DNA from: Azophilus sp965215035
Lineage (GTDB): Bacteria; Pseudomonadota; Gammaproteobacteria; Pseudomonadales; Azotimanducaceae
Assembly (NCBI GenBank): GCA_965215035.1
Contig: OZ244040.1
Location: 3,782,001 to 3,846,000, forward strand
DNA length: 64,000 nt
Direction: 5' to 3'
A program made the translations under genes and the position numbers. The notes beneath the pieces were generated by a model. It saw only the letters and a list, made by a program, of their open reading frames with translations, did not search any database and had not been told where the DNA came from. Numbering within the stretch: position 1 is the first letter of the stretch; every line of letters starts with the position of its first letter. Shown here in pieces: positions 34,444 through 42,994 of the stretch.

Positions 34444-36062
34444 CCACGAAGCTTCCCCAGGCCGCTTGGCGAGGCGCCAATCGTCTTCCCCGGGGGTTCG
34501 CCGCCGGCGCGTCCTGAAACTGAATCGTAGCGGGCGGCCAGCGCGACCAGCCAAAACACCGGAATGCCCAGCACCGCGGCACCCAAAAAGAAGTATGAAT
34601 AACCGAAGGCCTCCACCACCGTACCGGAGTAGCCACCGAGCAGCTTGGGAAAGAGTGTCATGAGCGAACTGAATATCGCGTACTGAGTCGCCGTGAACGA
34701 CAGGCTGGTCAGGCTGGACAAGTACGCCACAAAGGCGGCGCTTGCAAGGCCTGCGGTGAGGTTGTCGGCACCGATCACAACGTACAGAAGCGCCAGGTCA
34801 CCCGGCGCCGCGGCCAGGGCGATGAACAGCAGGTTGGTCGCCACAGTCAGCACCGCACCCAACATAAGCACCTTCATGACGCCGTACCTCAGGGCTAGCC
34901 AGCCACCGAGAAAGCCACCGAGTATGGTCATCCAAATACCGAATACCTTGGTCGCCGTGGCGATGGCCTGCTTGCTGTAGCCCATGTCGGCGTAGAAGAC
35001 ATTGGCGATGACCCCGAGCACGATGTCGGAAACCCGGTAGAACCCCACCAACAGCAGAATGGGCAGGGCGGCCCGCCCATAGCGGGCAAGGAAGTCGGCG
35101 ACCGGCGCGACATAGGTATCCCGCACCATGGTCCGGCGAACAACGCCGGCGGCAACGCAAAACCGCGCCACGGCCAGCGCCAGCCCCACGGATGCGCCCA
35201 GCCGCAGAACCTCCAGGAGGAAGGCCGCCAACGTGCCGTGCAGCCCAACCGCGCCCGACAACCAGACCGCCGCCGCATCCACCCAATCCGAAAGCGCCAC
35301 AAAGGTGGCAACGAACACGCATACGACCAGTGCGAACAGCAGCAGAAAGCGGGCGTAGTCCGGCGTTCGGTGCAAGTACGCCGCAACCTCCCGGCGCACC
35401 GGCTCGCGAATGACGAGGGTGGTGGCAACACCCACCAGCATCGCCGCGGCCATCCACAGATAGGTCCACTTCCAGGCCGCGTAGACGTAGTGCTCCGCGG
35501 TACTGCCGTACCCCGCCGCGAGATACAGCGCCACCGCACCGGCGACCAGCATGCCGCCCCGGTATCCGGCGATGTAGGCGGAGGCAAGCAGCGCCTGCAT
35601 GGACTTGTCCGCCGCTTCGATTCGATACGCATCGATGACGATATCCTGGGTCGCTGCGGAGAAGCCCAGGGCCACGGCGGCGAAGGCCATCAGGGTGAGG
35701 CCCCTGGGGGTACTCGGGTCGCAAAACGCCATCGCGGAAATTGCTGCGATGACGGCAAGCTGGGCCAGGAGCAGCCAAGCGCGGCGCTGGCCAAGCCACC
35801 GGGCCAGCAGCGGCAGCGGCAGCTTGTCGATCAGCGGTGCCCACACGAACTTGAAGGAGTAACCGAGTGCCGCCCAACTGAGATAGGTGACCGCGCCGCG
35901 CTCGACACCCGCCTCTCGCAACCACAGCGACAGCGTCGCGAAGATAAGCAACAGCGGCAGGCCGGAGGAAAAACCCAGAAACAGCAACGCCGCCACCCGG
36001 GGGTGGAACCAGGCCGCTATGGCCCCGCCATCGCCATTCCCCGATTCCGCCTTGTCCCGCAT
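34440..36062 (-). CDS. ampG: AmpG-type muropeptide permease
   Basis: A 540-residue major-facilitator protein with about fourteen helices, as in AmpG, which returns anhydro-muropeptides to the cytoplasm for wall recycling. FLGFSSGLPLLLIFATLSLWLREAGVERGAVTYLSW, then PLIDKLPLP and GQRRAWLLLAQ, match AmpG's first helices, and GFSAATQDIVIDAYRIE is its signature. ATG 36062 (RDKAESGNGD) is preferred; the frame extends to 36149. The substrate role is by family only. Confidence 0.9.
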   Translation of the reverse strand: MRDKAESGNGDGGAIAAWFHPRVAALLFLGFSSGLPLLLIFATLSLWLREAGVERGAVTYLSWAALGYSFKFVWAPLIDKLPLPLLARWLGQRRAWLLLAQLAVIAAISAMAFCDPSTPRGLTLMAFAAVALGFSAATQDIVIDAYRIEAADKSMQALLASAYIAGYRGGMLVAGAVALYLAAGYGSTAEHYVYAAWKWTYLWMAAAMLVGVATTLVIREPVRREVAAYLHRTPDYARFLLLFALVVCVFVATFVALSDWVDAAAVWLSGAVGLHGTLAAFLLEVLRLGASVGLALAVARFCVAAGVVRRTMVRDTYVAPVADFLARYGRAALPILLLVGFYRVSDIVLGVIANVFYADMGYSKQAIATATKVFGIWMTILGGFLGGWLALRYGVMKVLMLGAVLTVATNLLFIALAAAPGDLALLYVVIGADNLTAGLASAAFVAYLSSLTSLSFTATQYAIFSSLMTLFPKLLGGYSGTVVEAFGYSYFFLGAAVLGIPVFWLVALAARYDSVSGRAGGEPPGKTIGASPSGLGKLRG

Positions 36063-36307
36063 TGCCAGGTGAACTCCGGTGCCCCGCTCCAATCCCAATA
36101 CCGATGCCCGGAACACCGGGCATCCAAATGCAGGCCTCGACCGTAGCACGAAACGCCACCGAAGCGCTGACCGAACAGTGGGGAACCATGCGGGTTGCGC
36201 TGCTCGGGCGTTTTCGCCCCGACTAGCCGAGCGGTACCAACTCAGACACCCAACAAGGGCTTCGAAGACCAGGGGGGCGTTCTGAGGGACTGAACCATAG
36301 GAAACTT

Positions 36308-36343
36308 GTATACTACGCCGTCATTTTTCATGGAAATATGACG
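36308..36343 (+). promoter_or_regulatory. Promoter -10 and inverted-repeat operator before the DUF4143 ATPase
   Basis: TATACT at 36308-36313 is a good -10 hexamer, without a clear -35. Directly downstream, CGTCATTTTTC-ATG-GAAATATGACG (36319-36343) is a near-perfect palindrome with one mismatch per arm, ending five bases before the GTG start. It fits an autoregulatory operator or a translation-blocking hairpin. Confidence 0.45.
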
Positions 36344-36348
36344 ACATA

Positions 36349-37506
36349 GTGGCCAGCACCTACCAACGCATCCTTGCCCCGCCAAGCCAGAGTTTTTTCC
36401 TGCTTGGCGTGCGTGGCGTGGGCAAGAGCACCTGGGCACGCGCCTCCCTGGAAAACGCCGAGTTCATCGACCTCCTCGATGAGCGGCTGTACCAAGATCT
36501 GCTCGCCGACCCAGCGCTGTTCCCGCAACTCCTCGCGCATGTTAAGCCCAACGCCTGGGTGGTGTTGGATGAAATCCAGCGCCTTACGGCGCTCTTGAAT
36601 GAAGTGCATCGGCTAATCGAATCGCGCGGCATTCGCTTTGCCCTGCTTGGATCAAGCGCCCGCAAACTAAAGGCGGCGGGCACCAACCTGCTGGCGGGGC
36701 GGGCCTTGATGAAAACGATGTACCCGTTTACGGCAGCGGAACTCGCAAGCGATTTCGCCCTGAGCACGGTACTGCGCCATGGGTCCATACCGCTTGTCTG
36801 GCAGGCCCCGGAACGACGCGAGGTTCTGGAAGCCTACGTGCAACTCTATCTCCGCGAGGAAATCCGGGCGGAGGCGCTGGTGCGGAACCTGCCCGGATTC
36901 GTGCGCTTCCTGCCGGTCGCCGCACTGTTTCATGGCCAGGTAATCAACGTATCCGGCATCGCCCGCGATGCTGGCGTGGCCCGCACCACCGTACAGGGCT
37001 ATCTGGACATCCTCGTGGACACGCTGCTGGCTTACCGCCTGCGCGCCTACGAGGCAAGGTTGCGCGTGCGCGAGCGCAAGCTACCCAAGCTCTACTGGGT
37101 AGACCCTGGCATTGTACGGGGTGTGAAGCGTCAGTTGGGCAGCGTGGGCGTCGAGGAGCGAGGGGCGCTTATGGAAGGCATTGTGCTGACGACTTTGCGG
37201 GCGCATGCGGAGGTGGCAGATGTATATGAGGAGATTTTCTACTGGGCACCGCACCAGTCACGAGACATCGAAGTGGACTTCCTGTTGCGCCGGGGCAACG
37301 AACTGCTCGCCATCGAAGTGAAGGCTACCGACCGCTACCACTCAAGAGTGCTCAAGGGATTGCGCGCCATCGCGGGCCACGGAAACCTAGTGCGTCGTGT
37401 GTTGGTATACGCGGGCAGCCGTTCGTTCCGCTCCAGCGACGGCATAGAGATCTGGCCGTTTACACGCTTTGCCCGGCAGCTTGCGGACGATAGCCTCTGG
37501 CCGTAG
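36349..37506 (+). CDS. AAA+ ATPase with DUF4143
   Basis: A 385-residue ATPase: Walker A GVRGVGKST (20-28), Walker B VVLDEIQR (Asp74-Glu75), then a winged helix (ISGIARDAGVARTTVQGYLDIL) and a C-terminal nuclease-like DUF4143 domain with YWAPHQSRDIEVDFLL and AIEVKA. This family is widespread, often found in several copies per genome, and of unknown role; some members resemble archaeal viral-defence or toxin ATPases. It starts at GTG 36349, directly behind a palindrome. It marks the left side of the defence island and is convergent with the DUF499 gene. Confidence 0.88.
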   Translation: MASTYQRILAPPSQSFFLLGVRGVGKSTWARASLENAEFIDLLDERLYQDLLADPALFPQLLAHVKPNAWVVLDEIQRLTALLNEVHRLIESRGIRFALLGSSARKLKAAGTNLLAGRALMKTMYPFTAAELASDFALSTVLRHGSIPLVWQAPERREVLEAYVQLYLREEIRAEALVRNLPGFVRFLPVAALFHGQVINVSGIARDAGVARTTVQGYLDILVDTLLAYRLRAYEARLRVRERKLPKLYWVDPGIVRGVKRQLGSVGVEERGALMEGIVLTTLRAHAEVADVYEEIFYWAPHQSRDIEVDFLLRRGNELLAIEVKATDRYHSRVLKGLRAIAGHGNLVRRVLVYAGSRSFRSSDGIEIWPFTRFARQLADDSLWP

Positions 37507-37660
37507 CCGGGAGAGCTCAGATTACGGTGCCATATCGGCCCGCCCATCCCGGCGAACGCGGGAGGACGGCGGGTTGTCGAAAGAAAAGCCGTCGGTCTGG
37601 GCGAAATCGGATCAGGTCCAGGGGGCCATTGGCGGGGATGGGTTAACACGCCCTGGTCAG

Positions 37661-40600
37661 TCAGGACAGCTCGAACGCATGGTTGTCAAGCCGGAGGCTC
37701 GCGCTGTTTTCGGTGACTACCCGCTCGACATCCTCGGGTACGCCTGACGGCACGGCCACTTCGATCTGAAGGCTGACCTTGACTTTGGATCCCACCAACC
37801 CATCCAAGTGAGACACAACCTCCTCCGCGATACGGCTCGCCTCCGGGCCGATACGACCGTGGTTGAGTGTCGCCGTCGCATGAAAGCGACGAGGCTTGGT
37901 TCGCTCCGGTCGTCCAGGCCGCTCGGGAACCGCTCCGGGCTCGCGCTTCGGGATATCATCTGGCGTCGGCCCCGGCGTCGGCACCATCGTTGCCTCGACA
38001 TCGATCTGGTTGCGGGCGACTTCTGGCTTAACGAGCAGGCCGTTGCTGTCGGGAGTGACGTTGACCACTTGGGAGAATCGCAATCCACGGTAGCGTTTTT
38101 CGTGCTCATCGAAATCGTCTGCGAAAGCGAAACCGTCTTGTTCCCAAGTAAGAAGCGCGATGCCTGCGTTGATGGCTCGCACAAGCACAGCCGGGGTCTT
38201 CAGCCTAGGCAGGTATGGGTACTGTGCAAAGTCCTCCATCAACTGGCGCACACCGACATGCTCACCGCGCCAAAGCGGCACTTTGTCGAGGTGGAAGCGA
38301 AGCACTGTGGGGCCTAGGTCCGCCACCAGCAACTCATCTTTCAAAAGCCGCTTATAGGCGCGCTCCGCCAGCGGCCCCGAAGCAGCCAAGCGAATCTTTT
38401 TCCATGAAAGGTTCGCGCCGCCAAGCTCCTGATCAGGGACCAGCAGCCAGAGATAGGTCTCTGGGATCCTAGCCGAAACCGCCGCTGCCGCCCTCTTTCT
38501 TTGCGTCTCAGCCTGTCCCGCTTGATGAGGATCGAGGTTTAGTTTCTGCACATCCTCAACTATCGAGTCCCACGCCAGCAGTCGCCGCAGCGCCTCTTCA
38601 AGCTCCTGCAACCGGCTTTTATCAGCGGCAAGGAATACCAATGCGTTTCGGTACAGCCGTGGCGCTGCGCCGCGGCTCTCCAGTATCTTGCCCGCCAAGG
38701 ACAGCGCTGCTGCTTCCTCCCCGCGAGCAAATGGGGCTTCCGACGGTAACACCACCAGCCGCGCATCATGTTGGTCCGGTACGTCGGCGGGTGACCTAGA
38801 GAAGCAGTGCACCCGCTGGAAGTCGCCGCGAGTGCGCAAGTCTTCATTCAAGTGCCTTTCGAGTTGCTCCGCCACCTCATCCGGGTTCCGTCGAAGCTCC
38901 TCCGCGCGGTCCTCCGCCAGCTTGGTGACGGTGGGTTGGGTGTCATACCAATAGCGGCTGCCGTCCTGGTACAGATAGGTCGCCTTCGCCGCCAACCGCC
39001 GAAGTGCGTCGCCGAATATAGCCGGAGACTCTCCGGGCATCACACAGCCTAGTTTTATCCGCGTATCTTCAATCCCTCGGCGCGCCGCATCCGCGATGGG
39101 TGCCGAGCCAAGATAGAGCGAGCGCGCCACGCGGCGCGTCGCCATCAGTTTGCCGAGATTCGGCACTTCCCGATCCACCGCCAGCGGCAGTGCATTCGCG
39201 CCATCCACATCCTTCTCTATTACAGGCGGCCAATTGTTGGGCAGGTACCGCGTTAGTTCGTTCTGCACAAGCGCGTCGCCCAGTTGGAAGTTGCAAGGCT
39301 GAATCAGTGGGCTGCGATCGCCGCTCTCCCAGAGATTGTGAATCACCGCCGCCATCAGACGCAGCACGCCGCGAGTCCGCTGGAACCTCGCCAGCGATGA
39401 CCAATCCGTGTAGAGACGGTCGAATACCTCCGGGTGGATTGGGTACGCTGCCTTGATGCGGTTTTCGTAGCCCAACTCCCCGCATTCGGCCGGGAACTCC
39501 GCAGCCTGCGTCCGGTACAAGTCCGCAAAGGCCCGGGCTGTTACACCCCGTTGCTTGAAGGCTTCTTGATCGCCAAGCTGTTCCTTGAAGAGTCGCCGCC
39601 GCACGATCTCGAAACTCTCCTCCGCGGTGGCGGGACGCCACGGCGACTCGACGCGGGCGACTACGTTACGCAATCGATCAAGCGCTTGGCGACCGCGTGC
39701 GCCACCTACCTCCGTGTCATCTATTCCCAGGTCAGCGCCGCTACCTTGGTCCGAGGCGGGCAAGGAGACCATCAGCAAGCAGTTGTCCGTAAGCTTGACC
39801 GATTCGGTCAGCGCCTGGGCGAAAGTGAACTGGGTCTCGAATGTGCCGCCTGGGAGACCACGCTCGTCGTGCAACTGGCGCGCATAGGAAACCCATTCAT
39901 CGATCAGTATCAGGCATGGCCCGTAGTCGACCAAGAGTCCGCGCAGCTTGTCTCCTGGGTTGGTGGCACGCTCGTCGTCGGCCCGAAGGCGCCCGAACGC
40001 TTCCCGACCGCCGAGCTGGTAGGCCAGTTCTCCCCAAAGGGTGCTCACGACAGTGCCGTCAGGCTTCTCGACTGGACTGCCAGGGGAAATCTGGGTTCCA
40101 ACAAGAACTACGCGTCTCACTTGGCCAACGCGGTTAACGCCAGCTTCCTCAAGCACCTTATCAAGACCAGGCACAGATTGCGTTTCGGTCCCTGAAAACA
40201 AGTGGTAAAGGGCCAGCATCGAATGCGTCTTGCCGCCCCCGAAGTTGGTCTGAAGCTGTATCACGGGGTCGCCGCCGCGGCCTGCGAGCCGCCGAATCGC
40301 ACTCACGAGCAGGGTTCGCAGGCTGTCTGTCAAATAGGTGCGCTTGAAGAACTCCGCCGGGTCGCGGTACTCATCCACACCTTCGTCGCGGTGCACCTGA
40401 CCCAGATCCGCCGCAAACTCGGCCTGTTGGTAGCGGCCGTTCGCTACATCGTCGTGCGGCTCAATGACGTCTCTCCAAGCCTTGACGCCCTTTGGCAGAA
40501 ACGCGTCGACCTGCTGCCTTGGATTGCGGCGGGTCTCACCCCGCACCTGCTCGTTCAAGACCAGCCGGCGGAGCTCCATCTTCATTCGCCCAACGTCCGC

Positions 40601-40978
40601 CGCCTGAGGTGCGGACACCGCCGTCAACATGCGCTCGGCGGAATCAAGTACGCGATCGGTATCGTCGCTGGAAAAGTGCCCCTGATGCGCCCACTTGTTC
40701 CGCCATTCCCGCAGTTCGAAGACAAGGTTGCGCCCGCCATGCCCCAGCGTGGGCTGGAACACATCACGCCAAAGATCGAGCATCAGGTTGAGCAGGCCTG
40801 ACACGTCCCACTGGTCAATCGGCTTGCCGGCCAAGTGGGGATCCTCGGTGTAATGCCTAACCCGCTCCAGCGAAACTCGCTTGGATTTGGCTTGGATCTC
40901 GCGCTGCACGTAAGGGGCAAGCCCCTGGCGCAGCAAGTCCAACGCGTTGCCCACCCGCTCGCGGTTCGTCGTCGCCAT
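37661..40978 (-). CDS. Swt1-HEPN/DUF499 ATPase, defence-system component
   Basis: A 1105-residue protein. Residues 1-130 form a helical Swt1-like HEPN domain with the R-x4-H motif in RNKWAH (Arg93 to His98). A large AAA+ DUF499 domain follows: Walker A TNFGGGKTHSML (245-256), Walker B CLILIDEW, and the sensor region after it. The C-terminal third (TPDDIPKREPGAVPERP linker and a small alpha/beta end) is variable. DUF499 ATPases travel with DUF1156 methylases and SNF2 helicases in predicted defence systems. ATG 40978 has GAGGGA ahead of it; divergent from recombinase 1 by 98 bp. Confidence 0.88.
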   Translation of the reverse strand: MATTNRERVGNALDLLRQGLAPYVQREIQAKSKRVSLERVRHYTEDPHLAGKPIDQWDVSGLLNLMLDLWRDVFQPTLGHGGRNLVFELREWRNKWAHQGHFSSDDTDRVLDSAERMLTAVSAPQAADVGRMKMELRRLVLNEQVRGETRRNPRQQVDAFLPKGVKAWRDVIEPHDDVANGRYQQAEFAADLGQVHRDEGVDEYRDPAEFFKRTYLTDSLRTLLVSAIRRLAGRGGDPVIQLQTNFGGGKTHSMLALYHLFSGTETQSVPGLDKVLEEAGVNRVGQVRRVVLVGTQISPGSPVEKPDGTVVSTLWGELAYQLGGREAFGRLRADDERATNPGDKLRGLLVDYGPCLILIDEWVSYARQLHDERGLPGGTFETQFTFAQALTESVKLTDNCLLMVSLPASDQGSGADLGIDDTEVGGARGRQALDRLRNVVARVESPWRPATAEESFEIVRRRLFKEQLGDQEAFKQRGVTARAFADLYRTQAAEFPAECGELGYENRIKAAYPIHPEVFDRLYTDWSSLARFQRTRGVLRLMAAVIHNLWESGDRSPLIQPCNFQLGDALVQNELTRYLPNNWPPVIEKDVDGANALPLAVDREVPNLGKLMATRRVARSLYLGSAPIADAARRGIEDTRIKLGCVMPGESPAIFGDALRRLAAKATYLYQDGSRYWYDTQPTVTKLAEDRAEELRRNPDEVAEQLERHLNEDLRTRGDFQRVHCFSRSPADVPDQHDARLVVLPSEAPFARGEEAAALSLAGKILESRGAAPRLYRNALVFLAADKSRLQELEEALRRLLAWDSIVEDVQKLNLDPHQAGQAETQRKRAAAAVSARIPETYLWLLVPDQELGGANLSWKKIRLAASGPLAERAYKRLLKDELLVADLGPTVLRFHLDKVPLWRGEHVGVRQLMEDFAQYPYLPRLKTPAVLVRAINAGIALLTWEQDGFAFADDFDEHEKRYRGLRFSQVVNVTPDSNGLLVKPEVARNQIDVEATMVPTPGPTPDDIPKREPGAVPERPGRPERTKPRRFHATATLNHGRIGPEASRIAEEVVSHLDGLVGSKVKVSLQIEVAVPSGVPEDVERVVTENSASLRLDNHAFELS

Positions 40979-41076
40979 GTGCTTCCCTCTGGCCAACTGG
41001 CGGCCCCAGTTCCAGACTGACGGTGGTCTCCGCACGAACAGCGGCGCCGCCTCTTCCCCAAAACGGAGCAACAACC

Positions 41077-41958
41077 ATGATGGAACAAAACCCCTCTCTT
41101 GAAAAGCCGCTGTTCGATGCGGTCGCCGCAATGGCCATCCAACGGCAAGCCCGTCTTTGGAAACCCTCCACCCTGGCCGTAAACCGATGCTACCTCCGCA
41201 ACCAGATCATCCCGCACTTTCGCCGAAGACCCATTGCCGACATCACGCGAGGTGACGTCCAGCGTTGGTTCGCGGAACTGCACCGCACACCCTCGGCCGC
41301 CAACCGTGCCCTTCCTGTGCTTTCCGTGATCTTCCGAGTTGCCGAGACCCTCGGCTATCGACCTGGGAACAGCAATCCCTGTACCGGGGTGCGCCGTTAC
41401 CGCACTAGGGGGCGAAGCTGCTTCCTGACCGGTGAAGAGATGCGGCGGTTGGGCCACCAACTCTACGCCCTGCACCCACAGGCACCGCATCCCTTCACAG
41501 CGATCCATCTGCTAGTGCTAACCGGGTGCCGGCAAGGGGAGGTCAGGAACCTCCGCTGGAACGACTATCGCGAGGGCCACCTATACTTGCGCGACAGCAA
41601 GACTGGGCCGAGGACCGTCTGGCTTTGTTCGTCCGCCCGAGATCTGTTGGCCAACCTGCCTAGAACCAGCGCGTGGATATTCCCAGCCGTGCGTGACGAC
41701 GGCCCCATGCGCACAGAGACCCTTTACCGGCACTGGCGCCTGCTGCGCCAAGCCGCGAACCTCTCCGAAGTTCGCCTGCACGACCTTAGGCACTCCTACG
41801 CAAGTTTCGCGTTGCGGAACGGGGAGACAGTTCTGACAATCGGCCGCCTACTGGGACATCGAGATCCCGCCACCACCCTGCGATACCTGCATTTTGACGA
41901 CGCGCTGGCATTGCGGGCCGCACAGAAGGTTGGTGACCTCGTGGGGGCGCATCGGTGA
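41077..41958 (+). CDS. Tyrosine recombinase 1
   Basis: A 293-residue integrase/XerD-type recombinase with the full catalytic set: Arg152 (TGCRQGEV), Lys175, His236 and Arg239 (LHDLRHSYAS), His261 (LLGHRDP) and nucleophile Tyr270 (TLRYLHF). The N-terminal SAM-like DNA-binding domain is short. ATG 41077 follows GGAG by eight bases. It overlaps recombinase 2 by one base (TGATG), so the two are translated together, as in recombinase pairs and trios that move as a unit. Confidence 0.92.
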   Translation: MMEQNPSLEKPLFDAVAAMAIQRQARLWKPSTLAVNRCYLRNQIIPHFRRRPIADITRGDVQRWFAELHRTPSAANRALPVLSVIFRVAETLGYRPGNSNPCTGVRRYRTRGRSCFLTGEEMRRLGHQLYALHPQAPHPFTAIHLLVLTGCRQGEVRNLRWNDYREGHLYLRDSKTGPRTVWLCSSARDLLANLPRTSAWIFPAVRDDGPMRTETLYRHWRLLRQAANLSEVRLHDLRHSYASFALRNGETVLTIGRLLGHRDPATTLRYLHFDDALALRAAQKVGDLVGAHR

Positions 41959-42827
41959 TGTGCGCCACCTTCGCACAATTCGTCGCCGATCCTTGGATTG
42001 CCGCCTGTCACAAGCGCTGCAGGCCTAGTACCCAGCGCCGGGTCGATAGCCTTCTTCGCAACCAGCTTCTACCGGAATTCGGGCCCATGGGACTCGGTGA
42101 CATCACTTCGTTGGATATTCACCAATGGTTCGACCGCTATACGCGCACGGCACCAGCGGGGGCCAACCGGGCGCTCGATGTCCTTGCGCAGATCTTTAGC
42201 TACGCCGTATCTTGCGGGGAGTTAGCCGAAAATCCCGCACGCGGCGTGCGACGCAACCCTCGCCCCAAGCCGACCCGATTCCTGACTCTTGCTGAAATCA
42301 AACGGATGTACGCCGCGCTCGATGCACATCACGGAAGGGGTTCCGGCCAGCAGCAAGCGGACATCATTCGGCTGCTGCTGCTTACGGGCTGCCGCAAGAG
42401 TGAAGTGATCGGCTTGCGCTGGGCCGAAGTGGACGGCGACAGATTATTTCTCCAAAGCGCAAAGATGGGTTCCCGCACCGTGTTTCTAAACGCGGAGGCC
42501 CAGGTGATCATTTCCCGGCAGCCTCGTTGCGGCCCGTTCGTATTCCCATCGAAGGCTGATCCATCGGTGGGGCGATCGTCGGAACTGTCCCTCTGGCGGA
42601 AGGTGCGCCGGTCCGCCCACCTCGAGAATGTTCGCCTGCACGACCTTCGCCACACCTTTGCCAGCCATGCCGTGATGGCGGGTGTGCCACTGCCCGTACT
42701 CTCCCGCTTGCTCGGCCATGCCCAATTGCGCATGACCTTGCGCTATGCGCATGTCAGCGATCGTGAGACCGAGGCCGCCGCCGAGCGCATCGGCGCCGCG
42801 CTTGCAGCGGTGTTAGGGGGCAGTTGA
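41958..42827 (+). CDS. Tyrosine recombinase 2
   Basis: A 289-residue recombinase, related to but clearly distinct from recombinase 1: Arg146 (TGCRKSEV), Lys169, His228 and Arg231 (LHDLRHTFAS), His254 (LLGHAQL), Tyr263 (TLRYAHV). The nearly identical RLHDLRH..ASF/ASH blocks suggest a shared origin. ATG 41958 (or GTG 41955). Its last codons overlap the first of two 16-bp direct repeats that flank a hairpin (42820-42875). Confidence 0.92.
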   Translation: MCATFAQFVADPWIAACHKRCRPSTQRRVDSLLRNQLLPEFGPMGLGDITSLDIHQWFDRYTRTAPAGANRALDVLAQIFSYAVSCGELAENPARGVRRNPRPKPTRFLTLAEIKRMYAALDAHHGRGSGQQQADIIRLLLLTGCRKSEVIGLRWAEVDGDRLFLQSAKMGSRTVFLNAEAQVIISRQPRCGPFVFPSKADPSVGRSSELSLWRKVRRSAHLENVRLHDLRHTFASHAVMAGVPLPVLSRLLGHAQLRMTLRYAHVSDRETEAAAERIGAALAAVLGGS

Positions 42828-42875
42828 CGCGGTGCTGGTTGGGTGCGCCCAACGTGTTTGCAGTTGACGCGGTGC
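42820..42875. repeat. Repeat-hairpin-repeat behind the recombinases, possible attachment site
   Basis: GCAGTTGACGCGGTGC occurs exactly twice, at 42820-42835 and 42860-42875. Between them GTTGGG-TGCG-CCCAAC (42838-42853) forms a hairpin. The first copy covers the stop codon of recombinase 2. This layout, right beside two recombinase genes, suits a recombination or attachment site. I saw no third copy elsewhere in the window. Confidence 0.5.
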
Positions 42876-42994
42876 CGACAGCAACAGAAAATGCCGGGCT
42901 GTGTTGACCTGCCTGTCGTAGTGGCAGCCGCAAGGCTGCCGCCGAATCCAGTGTGGTCGCCTGGGGCAAAACCTCCTCAGTTTAGGGATGTAAA

